Shown here piece by piece: positions 8,295 to 18,232 of a stretch of DNA of 64,000 bases. The notes beneath the pieces were generated by a model. It had not been told where the DNA came from, searched no databases, and saw nothing but the letters and a program-made list of their open reading frames with translations. Each line of letters starts with the position of its first letter. Position 1 is the stretch's first letter. The DNA is from Chitinophagaceae bacterium (GTDB taxonomy: Bacteria > Bacteroidota > Bacteroidia > Chitinophagales > Chitinophagaceae): positions 1 through 64,000 of the forward strand of contig JAIETM010000006.1 in assembly GCA_019745155.1 (NCBI GenBank), given 5' to 3'. The position numbers were made by a program, and so were the translations under genes.

Positions 8295-10466
8295 TTATGG
8301 ATGATAGGTCTTCACCGCATTTTTCAATACATCTGCTTTGTAGAACAATACATCTTTGAATTGTCCCTTCGTATACATAGCTGCTTGATTGGTGAAATAA
8401 GGCGATGCAGGATCGCTACTATTGCCACCTGCTAAGACAGATTTTGCTCGTAATTTTTTACCAAACTCCACAGCAGCAATAAAGCTGTTGCCATTAAAGC
8501 CATAACGTTTCTTGGTATTGTTGGCGTACCGACTATTAAAAGAAGGCAGTGAACCCCAAGTAGATGAAACAAAGCCTACAGGTAAGCTGGCTGCTTTATC
8601 ATCGTACTGCAAATCAATAGCGCCATTCAAACGTTGAAAGCGATTGATTTCGCCCAATGGCATATTCCATGTGCCATGCTGCTTTACCAAATGATTAATC
8701 GTATTCTGAAAAGTCTTGAGCAATTCTTGTGGTGCAACTGTTGCAGCAAATTTTTTGGTGCGTGCTACCTGATCATCATCCCCCTGCTCAATGTACACTT
8801 GTTGTATGGCACGAGATAATTGAAACTGTGCCCACTCAACAGCCAATGTGGTGGCAACGGAATTTTCGTTGCTGCGATAATCCCATGCACGCATCACTTT
8901 CATCGGCTCTGCCAATACTTGTTTGGTAGCATCATCAGCACCATCGTATGCTTTTACCAATGCCGGTACCAAAATTTCAAAGGCAGTTAAGTAAGTGTCG
9001 TAACCAGCTGCAATCATTTGTTCTAAGCTAAACTTGTCCTGTTTACTCAAAACACGCACAGCATTTAGTCCGCGGAAATTCTCACCATCAGGCGCCATAT
9101 AGGGCGGATAAGCATTGCGCTTGGGACTATTGCTGCCCGCAACTGTAAATGGTGTTGAGTTGCAGTTCTGTAGCCAACCATTACTGGGGTTGATGACTTG
9201 TATAGTAGCTGTTGCAGGATGCAATCCCTTCCATTCAGTTTTGGAAGTGGTGCCATCTACTGCTTTGCCCCAATCATAAGCAGTATCACGTATGGGCATG
9301 AAATTGCCATGCCAATAGCCAATATTTCCCTGCGCATCTGCATACACCGTATTGTTTGAAGTATTGGCGCGATACTCCATCACTTTGCGCATGTCGGCCA
9401 AGCCTTTTGCTTTGGTGCGTAACCATGATTGCATGAGTCCGTCTATAGAGCGATTAAAACTTTTCACACTCAACCAATGCTGTCCTTGCTTGCCCATCAC
9501 TGGTCCGTGGCCTGTACTGTACACAGTAAAGCTTTGTTGTGCGTATTGACCATCCTTCACATAAGTGATGCTTTCTTGTTTTGTTTGAACAGGTAAGTCC
9601 TTGCCATCATAGCGATAGACATATTTGCCATTCACTTGCTGGATGGTCTCTTTGTACACATCACTTACATCTGCATTACTGCTGGTGTGCATCCAGCCGC
9701 AGTATTCATTGAAGCCTTGATAGATGAAGAACTGTCCCCAAGTAACTGCACCATATGCATTCAATCCTTCTTCACTCACCATATGCACTTCCGGACGGAA
9801 ATAAAAACTAGTGTGCGGATTGATGTAAAGCATGGCATTGCCTGTAGCTGATTTAGCTGGTGCTATGGCAAAACCGTTTGAGCCGGTTTGTGCTTCATTG
9901 AAATGGCGACTTTCTACCTGCGCCACCGCATCTTTTTGTTCATAGAAATTCTTCACATCTCTTGATGCGAGAAAGCCCGTGCTGATAGCAGAGATACTGC
10001 CGTCGGTCCACATCAATGGATACCAAGGTTTGAATGTTTGTAAGCGCAGTGGTTTCACGTTGGGATTTTTGGAGAGATAATAATGAATCCCATCCGACCA
10101 AGCTTGTAACAATTTCTTCAACCATTGTGGTGCTTGTTGATAATCCTTCACAGCTGCTGCAGAATCAATCACCATACGCGTATAGAGGTCTTCATAAATA
10201 TTCTGCGCACCTTTTACTTCACTGCTTCTCCCAAGAATATTGATATAGTTCATCTCTACTCGAGCAAAATCGTCTTCGCATTGTGCGTAGATTAAACCAA
10301 AGACTGCATCTGCGTCTGTCTTGCCATAGATATGCGGTACACCCCAATTGTCGCGAATAATGGTGGTGTTCTTGGCGTGCTGTTGCCAACGTGCTTTATC
10401 GGCTGAAGAGAATTGGGCTTGCAGGAAGAATGGCAATAGCAGGAGCGAAGCGAAAAATACTTTCAT
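8295..10466 (-). CDS. Penicillin-acylase family N-terminal-nucleophile amidase
   Basis: A 723-residue exported protein (signal peptide about residues 1-17) of the S45 penicillin amidase / acyl-homoserine-lactone acylase family. These precursors cut themselves before a Ser that becomes the nucleophile at the N-terminus of the beta chain. Here it is Ser196 in TGSNGFAIAP. The alpha-chain region contains RDNWGVPHIYG, and the beta chain has YINPHT and WGQFFIYQGFNEYCGWMHT. The substrate (acyl-homoserine lactones, N-acyl amino acids or others) cannot be read from the sequence. The start codon overlaps the stop of the M19 dipeptidase gene (ATGA, 10463-10466), which indicates translational coupling. 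Confidence 0.88.
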   Translation of the reverse strand: MKVFFASLLLLPFFLQAQFSSADKARWQQHAKNTTIIRDNWGVPHIYGKTDADAVFGLIYAQCEDDFARVEMNYINILGRSSEVKGAQNIYEDLYTRMVIDSAAAVKDYQQAPQWLKKLLQAWSDGIHYYLSKNPNVKPLRLQTFKPWYPLMWTDGSISAISTGFLASRDVKNFYEQKDAVAQVESRHFNEAQTGSNGFAIAPAKSATGNAMLYINPHTSFYFRPEVHMVSEEGLNAYGAVTWGQFFIYQGFNEYCGWMHTSSNADVSDVYKETIQQVNGKYVYRYDGKDLPVQTKQESITYVKDGQYAQQSFTVYSTGHGPVMGKQGQHWLSVKSFNRSIDGLMQSWLRTKAKGLADMRKVMEYRANTSNNTVYADAQGNIGYWHGNFMPIRDTAYDWGKAVDGTTSKTEWKGLHPATATIQVINPSNGWLQNCNSTPFTVAGSNSPKRNAYPPYMAPDGENFRGLNAVRVLSKQDKFSLEQMIAAGYDTYLTAFEILVPALVKAYDGADDATKQVLAEPMKVMRAWDYRSNENSVATTLAVEWAQFQLSRAIQQVYIEQGDDDQVARTKKFAATVAPQELLKTFQNTINHLVKQHGTWNMPLGEINRFQRLNGAIDLQYDDKAASLPVGFVSSTWGSLPSFNSRYANNTKKRYGFNGNSFIAAVEFGKKLRAKSVLAGGNSSDPASPYFTNQAAMYTKGQFKDVLFYKADVLKNAVKTYHP

Positions 10467-11632
10467 AGCTGATTGGCTTTGAGAATGCGAAGGAAATTTT
10501 TACCTAAGATTTTTTCAATGTCTTTTTTGGAATAACCTCTTTCTAAGAGTGCTTTGGTGATTAGTGGGTAGTCGGTAACATCATTCAATTCTTTTGGTGC
10601 AGAAGTGATGCCATCGAAATCAGAACCAATGCCCACATGGTCTACGCCAATGAGGCGAACAATATGATCGAGGTGATTAAGCAGCTGATCCAATGTTGGT
10701 CTGATGTTATAGACTTCATCAGCATATTTATTTGTCAAGATGCTCATCGCATATTCTTGCTGCATACCTGTCTGCTTCAACGAGTCCAATTCACGCGCAT
10801 GCGTTTGCAGAAATGCAGTTTCTTTTTGCTTGAAGCTGCTGTCTACAAAGCCGGAATAAAAATTCAAGTGAATCACGCCACCATTTTTACCAATGGCTTT
10901 GATCTGTTCGTCGGTAAGGTTGCGTGGCACCGGACAAATAGCATGGCAATTACTATGCGATACTAAAACTGGTTTGGTTGTTGTATTCATCGCATCCCAG
11001 AATGTTTGTACACCCACATGCGATAAATCCACCAACATCCCCAATTGATTCATGCGTTGTACCACTTGCTTACCAAAAGCAGTTAATCCCTTTTGTGTCA
11101 ACTTCTCTGGCTGCATGGTTTCATCCCAGGCAGAGCTTGCCCAGGATGTAGAATTGTTCCAAGTGAGTGTCATATAGCGTGCACCCTTAGCATAGAGTTG
11201 ATCCAACTTGGTCAAATCATTCTCGATCATGTGTCCGCCTTCTACACCAAATAGTCCTACCAGTTTACCTTGCTTCCATGCAGTCTCCATCGAAGCAAGA
11301 TTATCTGTGATGATTAGTTTATCCGGATTGCGCTGTGCAACAGCCAGTAGGGTATCCATTTCGCGATTAGCCCAAGCAAATGGGTTTTGTTTTTCACCAT
11401 CACACCAAACAGAAAATAATTGCAGATCAACACCGGCTTGTAAAAAGCGATTGAGGTCGGAGTGGGTCTTGCCTTTGAGATCGCTGTCTAATTGTAGTTT
11501 TTTCTCAATCACAGCTGTCAGCAGATCATTGTGGGTATCTACCATCACCGCTTTGCGGTGAATGCGCTGGTATTTTTGTGCAGATACTTGTAGTGCGGTA
11601 CAACAAACAATCGTCCAAAGCAGCTGTTTCAT
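10463..11632 (-). CDS. Membrane dipeptidase, M19 (renal dipeptidase) family
   Basis: A 389-residue protein with a signal peptide (about residues 1-19) and the M19 metal sites: HxD at His34-Asp36 (VDTHNDLL), a Glu in GVEGGHMIEND, two His in VSHSNCHAICPVPRNL, and IGSDFDG near the C-terminus. M19 enzymes are binuclear zinc dipeptidases that often accept a C-terminal D-residue. It is the first gene of a probable three-gene operon with the amidase and the tricorn-like protease. Together these would finish peptide breakdown in the periplasm; the assignment of D-residue substrates here is inference. Confidence 0.9.
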   Translation of the reverse strand: MKQLLWTIVCCTALQVSAQKYQRIHRKAVMVDTHNDLLTAVIEKKLQLDSDLKGKTHSDLNRFLQAGVDLQLFSVWCDGEKQNPFAWANREMDTLLAVAQRNPDKLIITDNLASMETAWKQGKLVGLFGVEGGHMIENDLTKLDQLYAKGARYMTLTWNNSTSWASSAWDETMQPEKLTQKGLTAFGKQVVQRMNQLGMLVDLSHVGVQTFWDAMNTTTKPVLVSHSNCHAICPVPRNLTDEQIKAIGKNGGVIHLNFYSGFVDSSFKQKETAFLQTHARELDSLKQTGMQQEYAMSILTNKYADEVYNIRPTLDQLLNHLDHIVRLIGVDHVGIGSDFDGITSAPKELNDVTDYPLITKALLERGYSKKDIEKILGKNFLRILKANQL

Positions 11633-11706
11633 GGATTTGCTTTGAACCGAAGCTAAATAAATTGTAAGTTCGATAACGCTTTTTTACACCAAATACCTTT
11701 CTGATT

Positions 11707-12174
11707 ATGCCTCAGTATTCGCTTCAGGTAAACGGACAACCACAAACTGTTGACGTGCCTGCCGATATGCCGTTATTATGGGCGCTGCGCGATGTGCTGG
11801 ACCTTACCGGTACCAAATATGGTTGCGGTGTGGGTTCCTGCGGTTCCTGCACAGTGTTAATTGATGGTAAGGCAGTGAAATCTTGCCAGTATCCTGCATC
11901 AGCCTGCGTGGGCAAACAGGTTACTACTATTGAAGGTTTGTCGGCAGATGCAACACATCCTGTGCAACAGGCATGGATCGACATGAATGTGCCGCAGTGC
12001 GGTTATTGTCAGTCGGGACAAATCATGAGCACTGTTGCGTTACTGAAGCAATATCCCAAACCCACCGATGCACAAATCAACGAAGTGATGAGTCAGGTGG
12101 TATGCAGATGTGGTACTTATGAGCGTATCCGTAAAGCCATTCATAAAGCAGCAGAATTATCCGCCAAATCATAA
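11707..12174 (+). CDS. [2Fe-2S] subunit of a molybdenum hydroxylase (IorA-like)
   Basis: A 155-residue protein with the two [2Fe-2S] sites of xanthine-dehydrogenase-family small subunits: Cys40, Cys45, Cys48 and Cys60 (plant-ferredoxin type), then Cys98, Cys101, Cys133 and Cys135 (CGYCQSG...CRCGTYERI). It passes electrons from the molybdenum site of the large subunit encoded 9 nt downstream. The closest named pair is IorA of isoquinoline 1-oxidoreductase, but the real substrate (an aldehyde or N-heterocycle) is unknown. No cytochrome or FAD subunit is adjacent. Confidence 0.88.
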   Translation: MPQYSLQVNGQPQTVDVPADMPLLWALRDVLDLTGTKYGCGVGSCGSCTVLIDGKAVKSCQYPASACVGKQVTTIEGLSADATHPVQQAWIDMNVPQCGYCQSGQIMSTVALLKQYPKPTDAQINEVMSQVVCRCGTYERIRKAIHKAAELSAKS

Positions 12175-12183
12175 ACACTTGCT

Positions 12184-14400
12184 ATGCGCAGAAGAGATTT
12201 TATCAAAATCAGTTCTATGACAGTTGGCGGGTGGACACTCGCGCAACTTTTACCTGTGAAAGGTCTTGCAGCCAATGCACCTGAATGTTGGCAGCCTAGT
12301 CCCTTGGTGCGTTTATGCCCCGATGGAAAAATCATTGTCTATGTGGTGAAGCAGGAATCAGGTCAGGGTGTACAAACTTCCTTGCCCATGATTATGGCAG
12401 AAGAGTTGGAAGCTGATCTGAAAGATATTGTGGTGGAAGCCATGCCATATGATGCAGCCAAGAGTGGCGATTATTCTACCGGCGGTAGTACTAGTACCAT
12501 CCGACAATACCAGCCTTTGCGCAAAGCAGGTGTTACGGCGCGTGAGATGTTGATTGCTGCTGCGGCCAAGGAATGGAATGTGTCTATTGAGACTTGCAAA
12601 GCAGAAAGAAGTAAGGTTGTTAACTCTGTAACAGGACAAGAATTTGCTTATAAAGACTTGATCGAGAAAGCCAGCAAAATGCCTGTGCCCAAAGATCCTG
12701 CGTTGAAGAATTACAAAGACTTCCGTGTGATTGGTAAGCAAGGACAGAAGAAGACCAATCTTAAAGAGATTGTGAGCGGTAAGATGAAATATGGCATCGA
12801 TCTCAAACTGCCGGGCATGTTGTATGCGGTGATTGTACGTTGCCCTGTTTTGAATGGCAAAGTGAAGAGTTGGGATCCTGCATCTATCAGCAAAGTAGAT
12901 GGTATTGTGCAGCTGTTTGAGATGAAAGAAATGGGAGATCAGATTGAAAACAGAAGTGGTGTGGCTATTGTAGCCAACAATCGATGGAGTGCATTGAAAG
13001 CGCAACAAAGATTAAAAGTAGAGTGGGATTTGTCTAAAGCAGATGCTACTGTTTCTACCGCATCATATTACAAACTCCAGGAATCAAAGCTGAAAGAAAA
13101 AGCTGATCTTATTTATAATGAGAAAGGCGATGTGGTTACAGATAGCTTTGATGCAAATGCAGCCGGTGTAGTGAAAGCGGTGTATCGCATTCCATTTGTG
13201 GCGCATGCTACAATGGAGCCGCCCAACTGTACTGCTCAGTTCAAAGAGGGCAAGTTTGAACTCTGGGGTGGTTTTCAGAATCCAGGCAAAGTGGCGAGTG
13301 CAGGTGCAAAATATTTCAACCTGAAAGCTGCTGATGTGTTCATCAATCTGCAACCGATGGGTGGTGGTTTTGGCAGAAAGCTCAGTGCAGATTATGGCGC
13401 GGAAGCGATGCAGATTGCCAAAGTGATGGAAGGCAAACCTGTACAGTTGATTTTTACACGCGCAGATGATATTCGTTTTGATGTGTACAGACCTTGTTCT
13501 ACACACCAGCTGAGTGCTAAGATCAGCGCCAGCAAAAAGCCTGATCAATGGCAGCACCATATTGTGATTTCACCAGTGATGGATTTCTTCCAAGGCAATA
13601 AAGGCAACCCAGGTTGGTTTAGTGCAGAAGCTGGTGGCGGTGCTTATGGTGATATGTATTATGATATCCCGCAATTGCGTGCGCCAATGACGCGTACCAT
13701 GCCGCCTGTTTCTTTGGGCTGGTGGCGTTCAGTAAACTTCACGTATAACAATGTGGTGATTGAATGTTTTGTGGATGAGTTGGCGAAGAAAGCAGGAATG
13801 GATGGCCTTTCTTACAGACTCAATCTGCTGGCTGGATTACAGAAAGGGCCCATCAAAGGTGGTTCTGTATATGATCCGCGCAGAATGGAAAATGTATTGA
13901 AGCAATGTGCAGAGAAGATTGGTTGGAATAAAAAGCGTGCGGCCGGAAGAGGTGTGGGTATTGCTTGTTGTTTTTACAATCATGCCAAAGCCTATACCGC
14001 ACATGCATTTGAAGTAAGCGTGAATAAAGAGAAGCAGGTGAAGATTCACAAAGCGATTGTGGTAACGGATATCGGTACGGTGATTGATCCGGATGGATTA
14101 ACCAATCAGGTGCAGGGTAGTTATGTATGGGCCATGAGTGCTTTGATGAAAAGTGAAATTACCGTCTTGAATGGTGCAGTACAGCAAAGCAGTTTCTTTG
14201 ATTTTGAAGTGGTGCGCATGAATGACCTGCCACCCATTGATATTACCATTGTACAGAGTACGGAAGAGCCTGGTGGTGCTGGTGAAACCAGTGTGCCTTC
14301 TGCCATGCCGGCAATGATGAACGCCATTGCAGCAGCCACTAACATACGAGTAAGAGAAATGCCTTTAAAGCGTTTGGGCTACAGCTTTGCAAGTTTATAA
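12184..14400 (+). CDS. Molybdopterin-binding subunit, xanthine dehydrogenase family (IorB-like)
   Basis: A 738-residue protein that begins with a twin-arginine-type signal (MRRRDFIK followed by a hydrophobic stretch), as expected for a cofactor-loaded periplasmic oxidoreductase. It has the glycine-rich molybdopterin motif GGGFGRK (from residue 393) and the catalytic Glu701 in GGAGETSVPS. Two-subunit IorAB-type enzymes hydroxylate aldehydes or N-heterocycles using water. The gene follows the iron-sulfur subunit after 9 nt. Its last 22 nt overlap the end of the convergent beta-lactamase-fold gene. The IorB label is by similarity of architecture; the substrate is unassigned. Confidence 0.87.
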   Translation: MRRRDFIKISSMTVGGWTLAQLLPVKGLAANAPECWQPSPLVRLCPDGKIIVYVVKQESGQGVQTSLPMIMAEELEADLKDIVVEAMPYDAAKSGDYSTGGSTSTIRQYQPLRKAGVTAREMLIAAAAKEWNVSIETCKAERSKVVNSVTGQEFAYKDLIEKASKMPVPKDPALKNYKDFRVIGKQGQKKTNLKEIVSGKMKYGIDLKLPGMLYAVIVRCPVLNGKVKSWDPASISKVDGIVQLFEMKEMGDQIENRSGVAIVANNRWSALKAQQRLKVEWDLSKADATVSTASYYKLQESKLKEKADLIYNEKGDVVTDSFDANAAGVVKAVYRIPFVAHATMEPPNCTAQFKEGKFELWGGFQNPGKVASAGAKYFNLKAADVFINLQPMGGGFGRKLSADYGAEAMQIAKVMEGKPVQLIFTRADDIRFDVYRPCSTHQLSAKISASKKPDQWQHHIVISPVMDFFQGNKGNPGWFSAEAGGGAYGDMYYDIPQLRAPMTRTMPPVSLGWWRSVNFTYNNVVIECFVDELAKKAGMDGLSYRLNLLAGLQKGPIKGGSVYDPRRMENVLKQCAEKIGWNKKRAAGRGVGIACCFYNHAKAYTAHAFEVSVNKEKQVKIHKAIVVTDIGTVIDPDGLTNQVQGSYVWAMSALMKSEITVLNGAVQQSSFFDFEVVRMNDLPPIDITIVQSTEEPGGAGETSVPSAMPAMMNAIAAATNIRVREMPLKRLGYSFASL

Positions 14401-15488
14401 GCTGCTAATAAGCGCTGTAGTTGTGCAATGATATTGTTGAACTGTGGATGCGCGTTATTGCAAAGAACAATGATCGTCTGTTGTGTATCGATACAGCGGA
14501 CGATCATTGTTTTATAACCTGGGTTGTCGCCGTTGTGTGCAACAATTTTCCCTAATGTGCTATCTGTTTCAAGATCCCAGCCAAAACCATATTGTGAGAA
14601 TTGTCCATTATTCAAACGCATGGGTTGAAATGCTTCTGCCAGGGATGCTGCGCTAATGAGCTTATTACTATACAATGCCTGATCCCACTTTAATAAATCT
14701 GTAGCTGTTGAACTGATACGGCCGGGACCTTTTCGATTACCCAGCCAAATGGTATAGTTGCTTGAAGGAAATGAATCGGCACGAATAAATGCTTTTCTGA
14801 AAGGCACATAGATATGCCCTAAAGCAAAATTGCTGAGTGTGGCTTTTTCTGCAGCAGTACGAATATTTGTTTCGCGCATTTTGAGAGGCTGAAAAATCCA
14901 TTCTCTACTGAGTTGAATAAAATCCTTGCCGGATACTTTCTCTGCGATACTGGCTAGTAACACATAGCCTGTATTGCTGTAATCATATTTTTCGCCAGGA
15001 GTAAACTTAGCAGGCGGTGCATATTGATTGAGGTAGGTAATGATATCTGGGTTGCCTGCTACTTTGGATTTGTCCCAATACTGATCCATGATCGCTTGAT
15101 AATCGGGTAGTCCGGAAGTATGTGTCAGCAGATGTCGTATAGTAATGCCCTTGTAAGGAACGGATACATATTTGTCAATGCCGTCATCCAATTGCAGTAA
15201 TCCTTTTTCTTTTAGCATCAGGATGATCATTGCTGTAAATTGTTTTGATACGGATGCTAATTCGAAAACATCGTTTGCTTGAATGGCAATGCTATCTGCA
15301 AAAGTTCTGTATCCAAAAGCTTCGTAGTAACGAATCTTTCCTTTCTCAGCAATTAAGACTGTACCGCTGAAAGGCACCTGCTCATTAGCAGTCTGGATGA
15401 TTTGTGTAACAGATTGCTGAAAAGTGTTTTGCGCTTTTACTACAATCAGCGTTGCACATAGTGTGATGAACAGCAGCAGTTTTTTCAT
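14379..15488 (-). CDS. Serine hydrolase, class-C beta-lactamase / DD-peptidase fold
   Basis: A 369-residue exported protein (signal peptide about residues 1-20). The three active-site motifs of penicillin-binding-protein-like hydrolases are present: SxxK at Ser79-Lys82 (ASVSKQF), YxN at Tyr170-Asn172 (YDYSNTGY) and an HxG-type motif near the C-terminus (VAHNGDNPGY). The family includes esterases, D-aminopeptidases and DD-peptidases, so a beta-lactam resistance role should not be assumed. It starts 5 nt after the D-aminoacylase gene ends, so the two form an operon. Confidence 0.87.
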   Translation of the reverse strand: MKKLLLFITLCATLIVVKAQNTFQQSVTQIIQTANEQVPFSGTVLIAEKGKIRYYEAFGYRTFADSIAIQANDVFELASVSKQFTAMIILMLKEKGLLQLDDGIDKYVSVPYKGITIRHLLTHTSGLPDYQAIMDQYWDKSKVAGNPDIITYLNQYAPPAKFTPGEKYDYSNTGYVLLASIAEKVSGKDFIQLSREWIFQPLKMRETNIRTAAEKATLSNFALGHIYVPFRKAFIRADSFPSSNYTIWLGNRKGPGRISSTATDLLKWDQALYSNKLISAASLAEAFQPMRLNNGQFSQYGFGWDLETDSTLGKIVAHNGDNPGYKTMIVRCIDTQQTIIVLCNNAHPQFNNIIAQLQRLLAAYKLAKL

Positions 15489-15493
15489 CTTGA

Positions 15494-17068
15494 TTAGTTT
15501 GCATTTTTTCTAATGGCCATACCCGCTCTGGTGCCGATATGTATGCCATTGTCAATAGTCACTTGTCCGTTAACAAGTACATATTGAAAACCTTTTGAAA
15601 ATTGGTGTGGTTGCTCATAAGTGGAAGCGTCCACCACTGTTTCAGGATCAAAGATGACGATATCTGCTGCCAATCCTTCTTTCAATAAACCGCGATCTTT
15701 CAGTTGAAATTTGGCTGCAGGTAAGGAAGTCATTCTGCGAATAGCTTCCTCCAAACTGATCACTTGTTTTTCACGCACATATCTGCCTAGGACTCTTGCA
15801 TTGGTGCCATAGCCACGAGGGTGTGGTACGCCTTGGTTGTACACACGGATACTGGCATCAGAAGCAAACATGTTGAAAGGATAACGCATGATGCGTTCTA
15901 CATCCTCATCGCCCATGCCATGAAAGACCATGCTGGCACCGCCTTCCATCATCATATCAATCACCGTCTTTACTTCTTCGCTGGCTTTGTGCTTTCTACC
16001 CTTCATCAGGTTTACGGCTTCGATGCTTTTACCATTAAAGCTGCTGTCTGCACGATAGCTGGCCACCACAGGATAGCTGAAATGCTTAAGGCCTCTTTTC
16101 TTTAATCGACTCAGCATGTATTTTTCTACTTCTTTCTGTACTTCAGGTCTCGATAGTCTTGCTTTTACAGAATCGTTGCCATCCGCTAAAATCCAATCAG
16201 GAATCAATGTGCTCAGCGAAGTACTGCTAGCAGTGTAGGGATACTGGTCAATGGTTACATCCATCCCCGCTTTGCGGGCATCCATAATCATTTGAATGGT
16301 TTGTTTGCTTCTGCCCCAGTTTTGTTGTCCGCTTAATTTGAAATGTGATATCTCCACTGGTATACCGGCTTCTCTGCCAATTGTCAATGCTTCTTCAATC
16401 GCTTGTGTTACACTATCGCCCTCATCGCGCATATGCGTGGCATAAACACCATTGTATTGGCCAACTACTTTTGCGAGTCTGACTACCTCATCTGTTTTGG
16501 AATAAGTGCCGGGGATATAGATGAGTCCCGTGGACAATCCCACCGCGCCATCTTGCATGGCTTTAGCCACAATGGCTTCCATGCGTTGCATTTCACTATC
16601 ATCGGGATCTCTGCGAGCACTGCCCATCACAGCTTTGCGCACATCATTATGGCCAATTAAGCTAGCAACATTCACAGATGGTTTGAGTGAATCAATCATG
16701 CGGAGATAGCTACCAATATCTGCTTTCGATAAACCGCAGTTACCGGTAATCACAGTGGTTACGCCGTCGTAGATAAAATTGGTGGCTGCAGGATTGCGGC
16801 GTTCATCGTCTTCAATATGGGTGTGCACGTCAATAAATCCCGGCGCCACAATCAGCCCTTTGGCATCAATGGTTTTTGTAGCTGTGTATTTGCCCAGCTT
16901 GCCCATGGCAAGTATACGGCCTTGCTTTACAGCAATATCACCGTAATACCAGGAATTGCCGGTTCCATCTAGAATCTTTCCATTTTTAATCAGTATATCA
17001 GCTTCTTGTGCCTGTAGCACTAAGGCGTTGAAGCATAAAGCCAAGAGGCCTAAAAGGGGTTTCATCAT
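15494..17068 (-). CDS. N-acyl-D-amino-acid deacylase-like amidohydrolase
   Basis: A 524-residue protein with a signal peptide and the amidohydrolase fold. The metal-binding HxH is His82-His84 in APGFIDVHTHIEDD; further on are TGNCGLS, THMRDEGDSV and ISHFKLSG, all typical of the D-aminoacylase branch. These enzymes release D-amino acids (or dihydropyrimidine-type products) from N-acyl forms. It is the first gene of a two-gene operon with the beta-lactamase-fold hydrolase. Exact substrate is unknown. Confidence 0.86.
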   Translation of the reverse strand: MMKPLLGLLALCFNALVLQAQEADILIKNGKILDGTGNSWYYGDIAVKQGRILAMGKLGKYTATKTIDAKGLIVAPGFIDVHTHIEDDERRNPAATNFIYDGVTTVITGNCGLSKADIGSYLRMIDSLKPSVNVASLIGHNDVRKAVMGSARRDPDDSEMQRMEAIVAKAMQDGAVGLSTGLIYIPGTYSKTDEVVRLAKVVGQYNGVYATHMRDEGDSVTQAIEEALTIGREAGIPVEISHFKLSGQQNWGRSKQTIQMIMDARKAGMDVTIDQYPYTASSTSLSTLIPDWILADGNDSVKARLSRPEVQKEVEKYMLSRLKKRGLKHFSYPVVASYRADSSFNGKSIEAVNLMKGRKHKASEEVKTVIDMMMEGGASMVFHGMGDEDVERIMRYPFNMFASDASIRVYNQGVPHPRGYGTNARVLGRYVREKQVISLEEAIRRMTSLPAAKFQLKDRGLLKEGLAADIVIFDPETVVDASTYEQPHQFSKGFQYVLVNGQVTIDNGIHIGTRAGMAIRKNAN

Positions 17069-17130
17069 AGCAGAAAGTTAGCCATTCCTGCGCGTTTTTG
17101 ATCGCATCGGGATAGTCCGCCCCCAAACCT

Positions 17131-17152
17131 TAATTTTGCGCTCTTTAAGGAG
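17131..17152 (+). promoter_or_regulatory. -7 box and Shine-Dalgarno-like sequence before prfA
   Basis: TAATTTTG (17131-17138) matches the Bacteroidota -7 consensus. AAGGAG (17147-17152) lies 6 nt before the ATG at 17159 and is an unusually good ribosome binding site for this phylum. No -33 TTTG is found at the canonical distance. Confidence 0.5.
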
Positions 17153-17158
17153 TATAGC

Positions 17159-18220
17159 ATGATTGATAAACTGGAAGCCATTAAAGCAAGATTTGAGCAG
17201 ATTGGGGTAGCCCTTACCAACCCGGAGATCATCAATAATCAACGCGAATTCGGTAAGCTGAGTAAGGAATACCGCCAGTTGGAGAAGATAGTACAGCCTT
17301 TTGAGCAGTACAAGCGTGTTTTGGCTGATCATGCTTTTGCTAAGGAAAGTCTTCACGGCAATGATGAGGATATGCGCGAGTTGGCCAAGATGGAGCTGCC
17401 CGACTTAGAAGAACAGAAAGAGGCTTTAGAAAAAGAATTGACCAAACTCCTGATTCCGAAAGATCCGCAGGATGATCGCAACGCCATTCTGGAAATTCGT
17501 GCTGGTACCGGTGGTGATGAAGCCAGTTTGTTTGCAGGCGATTTGTTGAATATGTACCTGCGCTATTGTTCTAAGAAGGGATGGAAGACAGCTGTGTTGA
17601 GTGAAAGCGAGGGAACAGTGGGCGGTTACAAGGAAGTGTTCTTGGAGGTTACTGGCGAAGATGTGTACGGTACGCTGAAGTTTGAAAGTGGTGTGCATCG
17701 TGTACAGCGTGTACCTGCTACAGAAACCCAAGGTCGTGTGCATACTTCAGCAGCTACAGTAGCGGTGATGCCTGAAGCAGAAGAGATTGATTTTGAGTTG
17801 AAGGATAGTGATGTGAAGATGGAAACAGCACGAAGTGGTGGTGCGGGCGGACAGAACGTAAACAAGGTAGAAACCAAGGTGATGCTGACGCATATTCCAA
17901 CGGGTACAGTGGTGATTTGTCAGACAGAACGTACCCAGTTAGGTAACCGCGAGAAAGCCATGCATATGCTGCGTACTAAATTATATGAAGAGCAGGTTCG
18001 TAAGCAGGAAGAAGAAATTTCTCGTCAGCGTAAGACCTTGGTGAGTACGGGTGATAGAAGCGCCAAGATCAGAACCTATAACTGGCCTCAGGGCAGGGTA
18101 ACGGATCATCGTATTGGATTAACTTCTTACAATTTGGATGCAGTGGTGAATGGAGAAATTGATGAATTCATTGAAGCCTTGCAGGTTGCAGAAAACACGG
18201 AGAAGATGGCGAATCAGTAG
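17159..18220 (+). CDS. prfA: Peptide chain release factor 1
   Basis: A 353-residue class-I release factor. The stop-codon-reading tripeptide is PAT (Pro186-Thr188), the PxT form of RF1 that reads UAA and UAG. The universal GGQ that triggers peptidyl-tRNA hydrolysis is at 230-232 within [17 protein letters not shown]. Full length. A gene for a secreted protein follows after 12 nt and may be co-transcribed. Confidence 0.97.
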   Translation: MIDKLEAIKARFEQIGVALTNPEIINNQREFGKLSKEYRQLEKIVQPFEQYKRVLADHAFAKESLHGNDEDMRELAKMELPDLEEQKEALEKELTKLLIPKDPQDDRNAILEIRAGTGGDEASLFAGDLLNMYLRYCSKKGWKTAVLSESEGTVGGYKEVFLEVTGEDVYGTLKFESGVHRVQRVPATETQGRVHTSAATVAVMPEAEEIDFELKDSDVKMETARSGGAGGQNVNKVETKVMLTHIPTGTVVICQTERTQLGNREKAMHMLRTKLYEEQVRKQEEEISRQRKTLVSTGDRSAKIRTYNWPQGRVTDHRIGLTSYNLDAVVNGEIDEFIEALQVAENTEKMANQ

Positions 18221-18232
18221 TAAATTGCTGAT

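Noticed and set aside
14379-15488. Beta-lactam resistance gene
   Set aside because: The SxxK/YxN fold is shared by many esterases and D-aminopeptidases, and the operon partner is a D-aminoacylase-type enzyme; resistance is not supported.
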